A stretch of DNA of 6,451 nucleotides from an uncultured Prevotellaceae bacterium (GTDB lineage Bacteria; Bacteroidota; Bacteroidia; Bacteroidales; Bacteroidaceae). Made by a program: the position numbers and the translations under genes. Shown piece after piece: positions 1 to 5,156 of the stretch (positions are counted from its first letter, which is position 1; each line of letters begins with the position of its first letter). The notes under the pieces were generated by a model. The model was not told the DNA's origin and made no database searches. It saw nothing but the letters and a program-made list of their open reading frames with translations. The stretch lies in NCBI GenBank assembly GCA_946624335.1, contig CAMOSA010000138.1, forward strand, positions 1 to 6,451, read 5' to 3'.

Positions 1-2
1 CC

Positions 3-578
3 GTGCTGCCCGCTGCTGTAGGCTTCCTGCTCGGCATCCTGTTCCTCTTGGCCCTCGACGAGCTGACGCCCCACCTCCACCTGGGCAGCGACAGACCCGA
101 AGGACCACGGTCGCGACTGTCGAGGACAGCGATGCTCGCGCTCGCCGTCACCATCCACAACCTGCCTGAAGGCATGGCCGTCGGCGTCGTCTTTGCCGGT
201 GCCGAACAAGGGGCTGTAGGCCTCTCCATGGCCTCGGCCATTGCCGTGTCGCTCGGTATCGCCATACAGAACATCCCCGAGGGCGCCATCATCTCCATGC
301 CGATGCGTGCCGAGGGCAACAGCCGATGGCGATCCTTCCTTATCGGCAGCCTCAGCGGAGCCGTAGAGCCCATAGGCGGTCTGGCCGTCGTCCTGCTGGC
401 ATCGCTGCTGACGCCCGTCCTGCCCTATATGCTGGCGTTCGCTGCCGGAGCCATGTTCTACGTCGTCGTCGAAGAACTCATCCCCGAAGCCTCCACAGGT
501 CGCCACACCAACCTCAGCACCATAGGCTTCGCCCTCGGCTTCGTCCTCATGATGGTGCTCGACGTCGTGATGGGCTGA
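3..578 (+). CDS. ZIP-family divalent metal transporter, C-terminal part (5' end outside window)
   Basis: This is an inner-membrane metal-ion permease of the ZIP family, probably of the bacterial GufA/ZupT-like group, which imports Zn2+ or related divalent cations. The frame is open to the window edge, so the GTG at position 3 is probably not the true start. The 191 visible residues are shorter than the roughly 260 usual for the family, so I infer that about 70 N-terminal residues are missing. The two signature metal-binding helices are clear: H52-N-L-P-E56-G and N90-I-P-E93-G. A His-containing loop precedes them (H24, H26). Later hydrophobic helices include GAVEPIGG (about 119-126) and an acidic patch VVVEELIPE (about 154-162). 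Its stop lies 2 bp from the stop of the converging transposase gene. The family call is secure; the metal specificity cannot be read from the sequence. Confidence 0.9.
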   Translation: MLPAAVGFLLGILFLLALDELTPHLHLGSDRPEGPRSRLSRTAMLALAVTIHNLPEGMAVGVVFAGAEQGAVGLSMASAIAVSLGIAIQNIPEGAIISMPMRAEGNSRWRSFLIGSLSGAVEPIGGLAVVLLASLLTPVLPYMLAFAAGAMFYVVVEELIPEASTGRHTNLSTIGFALGFVLMMVLDVVMG

Positions 579-580
579 GG

Positions 581-1642
581 TTACTGGCCGGCCCCATCGC
601 CGTTCAACCCCTGGCATATCTCTTCTGCCATACCATTCAGGGCCACGCAATCGGCACGGCTGATGTGCCGCTTACCGCTGTCGTATGGCCAGGGGCTCAG
701 GATGAGCAGACGGCCGGCAGCACAAGCATCGAAAAACATATCCGCAGGCTTGTAATAGTCGCGGAAACCATTGTCCGTCAACAGGACGAAAGGATGCCTT
801 TCCTTCAGCAACACCTGCATCACCTGCTTCTCGTCGGGCGAGATGAAGGGCGACACCATCACCACCGCCCGCCGCGCTTGCAGCACACAGCCGTTCTTGT
901 AGTCACGTAACTCCTGATCGTCGCCGTGGCGTGCCTGCTCCACCAGCCTATGCCGGACATGCACCGTGGCGTAGGCACCCTCCAGCAGCAGCGCCACATT
1001 ACCCACGCCGTCATAGCAGCGGCCGCCAATCCTTATATCCTTCTGCACCCTGAAAAAGCCAGGTCTCAGGCGCTTGGTAGCCAGCCGCTCTGGGTTCATC
1101 CTGACGTAGTGTATCATCGTCGCCAGCTGTCCACGGCGCGACAGCGGCCGTATAAAAGGCCGTTCCGTAAAAATAGGAAAGGCGTAACCCCCTCCCCCTT
1201 CCTCCCTTTCCGTCCTTCCTCCTTCGTTCCTCCCTGCGTCGCCCCCTTCGTTCCTTGTTTCCGAATTTAATTCGGAAGCAATCGCCAAAGTATAAGCCCT
1301 TCCCAGTTTCTTCACCCCCTGCCAATATCCGCGAATGACGCTGCGAATGCTCGTCTCCATCCTCCGTGTCACCTGGATGACGGCGTGCAGGTGGTCAGGC
1401 ATCAGGCAAAACTGCAGGACGCGGATCTCCGGATAATGCCTGCACATCACATACAGCTCATCGACGACAGCGTTGCCCAGCGCCGTCCTCTCTATCCGTG
1501 CCAGCGAAGGCTGATTCTCGGGTATCACCAGCCTCCCAAGCAAGGCCTCACGCGACGGCACCGTCAGCGTGACGTGATACACGCCCACGCCCCTCCAAGC
1601 CGTCCCTGGCTCCTGCCATTGCCAATGCTCATGCTCCATCAT
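581..1642 (-). CDS. HUH/Y1 (IS200-like, RAYT-type) transposase with extra C-terminal domain
   Basis: This is a single-strand DNA transposase of the Y1 HUH superfamily, resembling REP-associated tyrosine transposases (RAYTs). Numbered from the ATG at 1642 (353 aa), the HUH motif is H84-L-H86 within MPDHLHAVIQV. The catalytic tyrosine is probably Y179 in HYVRMNP, the usual Tyr-helix context. Between them lies a low-complexity Arg/Glu/Gly linker (about 122-152). After the catalytic domain come about 150 further residues, with SPFISPDEK (about 262-270), TDNGF (about 289-293), and CAAGRLLILSPWPYD (about 307-321). This tail resembles Rossmann/SLOG (DprA-like) sequences by eye only. An in-frame GTG at 1664-1666 overlaps the last base of the TATCTTTG promoter box and would lie upstream of the expected transcript start, so I chose the ATG at 1642; ATG 1639 is also possible. 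RAYTs are usually single domestic genes that act on REP-like hairpins. Two strong hairpins lie in this window (1778-1813, 5018-5087), but a link is not shown. Confidence 0.85.
   Translation of the reverse strand: MMEHEHWQWQEPGTAWRGVGVYHVTLTVPSREALLGRLVIPENQPSLARIERTALGNAVVDELYVMCRHYPEIRVLQFCLMPDHLHAVIQVTRRMETSIRSVIRGYWQGVKKLGRAYTLAIASELNSETRNEGGDAGRNEGGRTEREEGGGGYAFPIFTERPFIRPLSRRGQLATMIHYVRMNPERLATKRLRPGFFRVQKDIRIGGRCYDGVGNVALLLEGAYATVHVRHRLVEQARHGDDQELRDYKNGCVLQARRAVVMVSPFISPDEKQVMQVLLKERHPFVLLTDNGFRDYYKPADMFFDACAAGRLLILSPWPYDSGKRHISRADCVALNGMAEEICQGLNGDGAGQ
1187..1260. repeat. Polypyrimidine low-complexity tract with 24-bp tandem repeat, inside the transposase gene
   Basis: The plus strand is almost pure C/T here. 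CCTTCGTTCCT occurs at 1221-1231 and again at 1245-1255, exactly 24 bp apart. In the transposase reading frame this gives a degenerate 8-residue repeat, RNEGGDAG then RNEGGRTE then REEGGGGY. The tract encodes a linker between the HUH motif and the catalytic tyrosine. Because the period is a multiple of three, the frame stays open. It is probably a slippage-prone expansion. Confidence 0.75.
1261..1275. repeat. 15-bp palindrome beside the low-complexity tract
   Basis: CCGAATT-T-AATTCGG is a perfect inverted repeat with 7-bp arms and one central base. It abuts the polypyrimidine tract at 1187-1260 and codes in frame for part of the same linker. It may be part of the same in-frame insertion, or chance. 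Confidence 0.5.
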
Positions 1643-1665
1643 AGTCTCTGTTACGTTGGATGCCA

Positions 1666-1673
1666 CAAAGATA
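1666..1673 (-). promoter_or_regulatory. Bacteroidota -7 promoter box for the transposase gene
   Basis: On the minus strand this reads TATCTTTG, matching the Bacteroidota TAnnTTTG -7 consensus. Transcription would start a few bases downstream, about 18 bases before the ATG at 1642. I see no clear TTTG -33 box at the expected distance, so activity is less certain than for the other two promoters. The box rules out the upstream GTG as start codon. Confidence 0.65.
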
Positions 1674-1777
1674 GCGAAATTACGGCTCTGCGCTCCGCCG
1701 CGGCCTCCTTATTTAAGATTTTTTTACCTTTAGCCCGTAACGCTCCCGTCCTTAGCCGCACACCCACCTAAAGCAAA

Positions 1778-1813
1778 TGTGATGCCGCCCCAGACGCTGT
1801 AGGCGGCATCACA
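1778..1813 (-). terminator. Hairpin, probable terminator of the primase operon
   Basis: The arms TGTGATGCCGCC (1778-1789) and GGCGGCATCACA (1802-1813) form a perfect 12-bp GC-rich stem with a 12-base loop; the loop can add a CAG/CTG mini-stem. Read on the minus strand, the stem is followed by TTTGCTTT, a fair U-tract. It lies about 115 bases downstream of the primase stop codon, as expected of an intrinsic terminator. It also sits one base outside the left 43-bp inverted repeat and upstream of the RAYT-like gene, so a role as a REP-like element or element boundary is an alternative. Confidence 0.5.
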
Positions 1814-1814
1814 C

Positions 1815-1857
1815 TACTATCGATTTTCCAAAAACATCCTACACTCCTACACCTTTT
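1815..1857 (+). repeat. Left terminal inverted repeat (43 bp)
   Basis: Pairs with 4797-4839 on the opposite strand, with five mismatches in 43 positions and no gaps. The best-conserved inner part is CATCCTACACTCCTACACC at 1835-1853 (right copy CATCATACACTCCTACACC), followed by TTTT. It also forms a shorter internal inverted pair with 1903-1921 (18 of 19 matching). Confidence 0.85.
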
Positions 1858-1888
1858 GCCTCTTATGCGTTCATTATCAGCGCACTGA

Positions 1889-1921
1889 GTGGGTGTAGGA
1901 TGGGTGTAGGGGTGTAGGATG
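1889..1921 (+). repeat. Left inner GGTGTAGG array
   Basis: Three direct copies of GGTGTAGG start at 1892, 1903 and 1911, separated by 3 and 0 bases, within a run of GGGTGTAGGAT-type units. The array ends five bases before the primase stop codon. It is the mirrored counterpart of 4722-4766, and both begin GGGTGTAGGATGGG when read inward. Short clustered direct repeats of this kind suggest protein-binding sites (iteron-like), which is inference. Confidence 0.75.
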
Positions 1922-1926
1922 AAGGG

Positions 1927-4047
1927 TCAAATAATGGCTTTCACACAGTATTGCACTCCATGTTTTGACCGTCTGCTGGGCAGGTCGGCGATGCCGTGCA
2001 GCGTGCGCCCGAAGGTCACGGGTGAGGGCGTGGCCAGTGCGCTGCCTGCGCGCTGTTTCACGGCCATGATGATGGCCGAGGGTGTCATCCACTCTGCCTC
2101 GGGCTCACCGGGTTGTGCCGGTTCGTAGAAGTCGAAGAAGAACTGCGTCATGGAGTCACAGTGCTGGAAGCGCTGGTTGTGCTGCATGATGACTTCCGTC
2201 TCCTCCTCGTCGAACCAGCAGCGGACGCCGGCGTCGAGCTCTGCCATGGCCTGCGCATAGAGCTGCTCGTAGTGCGGCGTCTCGGAGGTGTCGATGTCGC
2301 CGGTCACCTCGATGCCTACGAAGCGGCGCGAGCCCGTGGGGTCGGCGAGCACGTCGGCGATGTTCGTCGTGGCGATGAACGATGCCAGACGCGGCACCTC
2401 CTCGGTGTGCTTGGCGTAGGGCCGTTTCACCTTCACCGAGGGCAGCTGCACGATGTTCTTCAGGAAGCCCTGCTGCTTCTGCGGCGAGATGCGGTTGAAC
2501 TCGTCGAGGTTGATGAGCAGCATCTGAGCCATGGCCAGGTGCACGGAGCGCTCGTCGGAGAGCGACAGGTTGTCGGTGTAGCCCCACTGCCGCAGCGCGG
2601 GCGGCAGCAGCTGACGGCAGAAGGCGCTCTTGTGCATACCCTGGGGCGAGATGAGCAGCGGCACGATGGCGTTGCCGTAGCGGTGGTCGCTGCCCCGCCA
2701 CTGTGCCACCATCGCCAGGAACCACGTATGGAACCATTCGGCCCACTGGGCTGCGTCGGAGGTAGGCACCGTGGCAGCCAGCCGGCGGATGTGGTCGCGG
2801 CCGTCCCAGCGGTAGCGGCGGTCGAAGAGGTATTCCTCGATGGGGTTGTAGTCGCGCACACGGGTCGAGTGGATGTAACGTTTCACGTCGCGGTTCCACA
2901 CGTTGAGGCCGGCGATCTGAAGGTCGGTGGTGAACGTGTTGACGACCTTCTCGGTCACAGGCGACCAGGGCGTGACCCAGGTGTGGTTGGAACGGTATTC
3001 CGGGTAGCCCATGATGGTGTTGTAGCGCAGCACATAGCGGCTTTCGATGCGCCGTATGACCTGTTGCATCAGCGACTCCTGGGCCTTCGTGCCCCAGCTC
3101 TCGTCGTGCCGGCTGCCCTCCTCGGTGTATACGGCGCTGACGAGCGTCCTGACGAAGTCCTCTGTCAGGCCGGGCTCGTCCTTGAACGTGAGGTGACGCC
3201 AGAGGTGACACACCGTTTCCTCCTCGGGCCAGTGGCTGGCGAAGAGCTCCGTGGCCATCGCCGTGACGAAGTCCTTGTAATAGGTGTTGCCGCGGTGCTT
3301 ACGACTGCCCATCTTGGCGTGGACACTCTCGGCGGCAGCCTCGTAGATGCGCTCGTAGTTCATGTAGGCCGTCATGTCGATCTCCTCGGCGTCGCGCTCT
3401 TCGGGCAGTGCCAGCAGGTGCTGCTCTGTCGTCAAGATCTCTGCCTCGCCGGGCTGTGGGTCGAAGCGGAAGGGCAGTGCCTCGTCGTTGTAGCGGGGCG
3501 TGGGGTCGAGAGGCAGCAGGAAGGCGTGGTGCAGCGACGGCGTCATGCGTGTCACGACCGCCGGCAGGGCTGCGTCGTACAGCCGTGCCATGCGGTTGTA
3601 GGCGGCGACGTAGAACGTCTCGGCCTCTGACTCCGTGGCGGGCAACGACCCATCGGAGCGTGCCACGCGAACGAGGATGATGACTTCCTGGCCGCTGGCA
3701 CCCCTGAAGGCGGCCAGCGTCTGGGCCATCGACATCGCGGCATCCTTGACACCATCGACGTCCTTGAGGTTCATCAGGCCGTGCACCTCCAGCACGACAA
3801 GCCCGTTGTATGCTGCGAAGCCTATGGCGCCGTTCGTCTGTCGACACAGCTCCACCGCAGCGTAGATGTGCGGGATCTCGTGGTAACGGCGGTACAAGTG
3901 CACACGCGACGGCCGGTAGTTTGCACGGAAGTCGCTGATGAGGTATTTGTTGCGGTCTTCGCGGATGCGAGCCACGAAGTCGGCCACGTCGTACTGTTTC
4001 AGGGTCTTCGCACCCTGTTGGTCAGTCTTAATGCTTGAAAACTTCAT
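1927..4047 (-). CDS. BT4734/VapE-type primase-helicase (VirE N-terminal, P-loop, DUF3874-like C-terminal regions)
   Basis: A 706-aa protein of the Bacteroidota primase-helicase family known as BT4734/VirE/VapE. Residues about 40-165 match the BT4734-like N-terminal region (YNGLVVLEVHGL at 80-91), a distant archaeo-eukaryotic primase relative. Residues about 250-460 form the linking region, including NPIEEYLFDRRYRWDGRDHIRRL (401-423), typical of VapE. The P-loop ATPase follows: SPQGMHKS (467-474), Walker B LINLDEF (511-517), sensor-like ATTN (559-562), and GSRRF (572-576) as a candidate arginine finger. The C-terminus (about 595-706) resembles DUF3874. The P-loop has His472 where the last Gly of GxGK[ST] is usual, and the primase signature reads E-V-H instead of D-x-D. 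The ATG at 4047 follows a purine-rich AGAAGA. No promoter box is visible directly upstream, so it is probably cotranscribed with the gene ending at 4151. Such proteins unwind and prime DNA in phages, satellites and mobile elements; the role here is unproven. Confidence 0.85.
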   Translation of the reverse strand: MKFSSIKTDQQGAKTLKQYDVADFVARIREDRNKYLISDFRANYRPSRVHLYRRYHEIPHIYAAVELCRQTNGAIGFAAYNGLVVLEVHGLMNLKDVDGVKDAAMSMAQTLAAFRGASGQEVIILVRVARSDGSLPATESEAETFYVAAYNRMARLYDAALPAVVTRMTPSLHHAFLLPLDPTPRYNDEALPFRFDPQPGEAEILTTEQHLLALPEERDAEEIDMTAYMNYERIYEAAAESVHAKMGSRKHRGNTYYKDFVTAMATELFASHWPEEETVCHLWRHLTFKDEPGLTEDFVRTLVSAVYTEEGSRHDESWGTKAQESLMQQVIRRIESRYVLRYNTIMGYPEYRSNHTWVTPWSPVTEKVVNTFTTDLQIAGLNVWNRDVKRYIHSTRVRDYNPIEEYLFDRRYRWDGRDHIRRLAATVPTSDAAQWAEWFHTWFLAMVAQWRGSDHRYGNAIVPLLISPQGMHKSAFCRQLLPPALRQWGYTDNLSLSDERSVHLAMAQMLLINLDEFNRISPQKQQGFLKNIVQLPSVKVKRPYAKHTEEVPRLASFIATTNIADVLADPTGSRRFVGIEVTGDIDTSETPHYEQLYAQAMAELDAGVRCWFDEEETEVIMQHNQRFQHCDSMTQFFFDFYEPAQPGEPEAEWMTPSAIIMAVKQRAGSALATPSPVTFGRTLHGIADLPSRRSKHGVQYCVKAII

Positions 4048-4078
4048 ATCTTCTGTGTTCTTCGGTTAGGTCAATCAT

Positions 4079-4122
4079 CGATTCCCATTAGTGGAACTCA
4101 CGATTCCCATTAGTGGGACTCA
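4079..4122. repeat. Tandem 22-bp repeat in the intercistronic gap
   Basis: Two adjacent 22-bp copies (4079-4100 and 4101-4122) differ at a single base (A versus G), and a third copy may begin with CG at 4123. Each contains a small inverted repeat around TTAG; in the second copy it is TCCCA-TTAG-TGGGA. They lie in the 103-bp gap between the DUF6078-like and primase genes, 32 bases upstream of the primase start. Two hairpins in the transcript or a pair of operators could set the ratio of the two proteins. This is inference. Confidence 0.8.
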
Positions 4123-4150
4123 CGTTGTCAGCTGGCTGTGGATGGGATGT

Positions 4151-4591
4151 TTAGGGTTCGGGAAAGTAGTAAGCCTCGGTGGTGTTGTCGTAGCGGGGCT
4201 GCAGGTCGGGGCAGATGCGATGGAAGATGTCGGCGATGCGCGCCTGCAGCTTGGGGTCGATGAGGTATTCTCCGTTGCGATAGCGGTAGTAGTGCGACTT
4301 GCTGCCGATACATCCGATGAGGCTTTTGCGCAGCCGGGGCACCTCCTCCGAGGGCACGCCGGCGAAGATGCCCTTCATGCCGCGGGCCATCGTCACGCGT
4401 TCGTTCTTGACGTAGAGCCGGCAGTCGTCGCCCTGTCGCGCGGCGGGCAGCACTACGGCATGGTGTGTCGTGGCGGCCGGCATCAGGCGTCCTGCGGCAT
4501 GGCGCAGGCACGTCTCACATAGGGGGCAGTCGTCTTGCAGGCACAGTGCCCAGGCGCGGGGCACGTCGTTGTAGCTGAGTTTGTTTTTCAT
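4151..4591 (-). CDS. DUF6078-like Cys-rich small protein
   Basis: A 146-aa soluble protein resembling the Bacteroidota family DUF6078, whose function is unknown; the family match is from memory of its pattern. The N-terminus has a Cys cluster, C17-x4-C22-P-x-C25-x2-C28-L-R-H31, which could bind zinc. A second half with the pattern SKSHYYRYRNGEYLIDPKLQARIADIFH (about 97-124) has a helix-rich look. There are no signal peptide or membrane segments. The ATG at 4591 is preceded by an A/G-rich AAGAAAAGAC, and by the promoter at 4644-4675. It is the first gene of the operon and is followed by the primase-helicase. The pairing and the putative metal-binding site suggest a DNA-binding or accessory replication partner, which is inference. 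Confidence 0.75.
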   Translation of the reverse strand: MKNKLSYNDVPRAWALCLQDDCPLCETCLRHAAGRLMPAATTHHAVVLPAARQGDDCRLYVKNERVTMARGMKGIFAGVPSEEVPRLRKSLIGCIGSKSHYYRYRNGEYLIDPKLQARIADIFHRICPDLQPRYDNTTEAYYFPEP

Positions 4592-4643
4592 GTCTTTTCT
4601 TGACGTTTTTCAGGGTTATACAATCGGTGTTCTTTAACGGGTA

Positions 4644-4675
4644 CAAAGATACGACATTTTTGGCAGTAATGCAAT
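4644..4675 (-). promoter_or_regulatory. Bacteroidota promoter of the DUF6078-primase operon
   Basis: On the minus strand, TATCTTTG (4644-4651) matches the -7 consensus TAnnTTTG. ATTG (4672-4675) stands in for the TTTG -33 box at a spacing of 20 bases. The expected start leaves a 5' untranslated region of about 45-50 bases before the ATG at 4591. The promoter lies inside the inverted ends, between the right inner array and the first gene, so proteins bound at the array could affect it. Confidence 0.7.
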
Positions 4676-4721
4676 AATTTAAAGCTTAAAAATCCTTAAA
4701 ACACCCCATAATTTGCCGTTT

Positions 4722-4766
4722 ATCCTACACCTCCTACACCCATCATACACCCCATCCTACACCCTC
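4722..4766 (-). repeat. Right inner GGTGTAGG array
   Basis: On the plus strand, TACACC recurs at 4726, 4735, 4746 and 4758 within ATCCTACACC, TCCTACACC, CATCATACACC and CCATCCTACACCC units. Read on the minus strand these are GGTGTAGG-type repeats, mirroring 1889-1921. One unit has TATGATG instead of TAGGATG. The sequence AAGCTTAAAA stands on both sides of the array (4682-4691 and 4791-4800). Confidence 0.75.
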
Positions 4767-4796
4767 TAACGTGTTTGTTCATATTTGTTTAAGCTT

Positions 4797-4839
4797 AAAA
4801 GGTGTAGGAGTGTATGATGATTTTGAAAAACTGATAGTA
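4797..4839 (-). repeat. Right terminal inverted repeat (43 bp)
   Basis: Reverse complement of 1815-1857 with five mismatches. The core on the minus strand is CATCATACACTCCTACACC (4801-4819), followed inward by TTTT. The perfect palindrome TTTAAGCTTAAA (4788-4799) overlaps its inner edge. Confidence 0.85.
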
Positions 4840-5156
4840 TTATTCGTTAAGGATTGTCTTTACATCACTTGTGTTGTCCTCGTGGCATCTTTGCGGATAA
4901 TCATTAAAAAGCCGACAACTGGAGCGAATAAACGTCCTGACACATCCACACCTATATATATATGATTCATGTTTCGCAAGACTTTGAATGGAACTTAAAT
5001 CTTCCTTAAATCTAGGAAATGATATAGCAGTTGGCACGAAGCCAGAGAATAAGCCCCTCCGGGGCTTGTGCCAACTGCTATATCATTGCTTATTAATATG
5101 ACTTTCTTGTTGACGGGGGTATAGATGAGAGCCAACATCAATGAATGACATCTTGC
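4840..5156. other. Non-coding interval between the element and the lipoprotein gene
   Basis: I support no gene here. Open frames of about 64-65 codons exist on both strands but overlap each other, lack ribosome-binding sites and family features, and one runs into the palindrome. The interval is AT-rich, with a short TATATATATAT run near 4952-4962, and holds the palindromic element at 5018-5087. Confidence 0.6.
5018..5087. repeat. 70-bp nested palindromic element (20-bp perfect arms)
   Basis: The arms AATGATATAGCAGTTGGCAC (5018-5037) and 5068-5087 are perfect reverse complements. Between them, AAGCCCC-TCC-GGGGCTT (5051-5067) forms a second perfect 7-bp hairpin that abuts the right arm, leaving 13 unpaired bases (5038-5050) on the left. 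No strong U-tract follows on either strand, so it is not a standard terminator, although it lies 70 bases beyond the lipoprotein stop and could still end that transcript. A MITE or REP-like mobile palindrome is the other reading. Confidence 0.8.

Larger units (their letters stand above)
1815..4839. mobile_element. Putative 3.0-kb mobile or replicative element with matched inverted ends, carrying primase-helicase and DUF6078-like genes
   Basis: A 43-bp inverted repeat lies at the two edges (1815-1857 and 4797-4839, 38 of 43 identical). Each is followed inward, after 32-33 bases, by an array of GGTGTAGG-type repeats in mirrored orientation. Between them lie one minus-strand operon of two genes, its promoter (4644-4675) and an intercistronic tandem repeat. 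Outside both limits the similarity drops away. The terminal bases are TACTATC on the left and GATAGTA on the right, so a TA target duplication flanking CTATC...GATAG is possible but cannot be told from repeat sequence. No transposase or integrase is encoded inside. The repeat structure is directly visible; calling it mobile is inference. Paired regulatory or replication-origin sequences are the main alternative. Confidence 0.5.

Noticed and set aside
581..1642. The HUH transposase as the mobilising gene inside the 3-kb element.
   Set aside because: It and its promoter lie outside the left inverted repeat, and IS200/RAYT enzymes do not use long terminal inverted repeats. Action in trans cannot be excluded but is not supported.
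1643..1666. GTG at 1664-1666 as start of the transposase.
   Set aside because: Its G is the last base of the TATCTTTG promoter box, so it would precede the transcript start; the extra residues add no family similarity.
1835..1921. A CRISPR array made of the GGTGTAGG repeats.
   Set aside because: Units are only 8-11 bases, lie nearly head to tail with no spacers of even length, and no cas genes are present.
1887..2128. Short frames near the primase 3' end on both strands.
   Set aside because: They overlap the repeat array and the primase coding sequence and show no independent coding signal.
2113..3630. A 505-codon open frame on the plus strand, and other long frames, opposite the primase-helicase.
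   Set aside because: It lies entirely antisense to a gene with clear family motifs. Its composition (Val/Gly/Leu/His/Arg rich, no motifs) is what a GC-rich antisense frame gives, and I see no promoter or ribosome site.
4771..5037. Small open frames of about 64-65 codons on both strands right of the element.
   Set aside because: They overlap each other and repeat sequence, have no ribosome-binding site, and show no recognisable domain.
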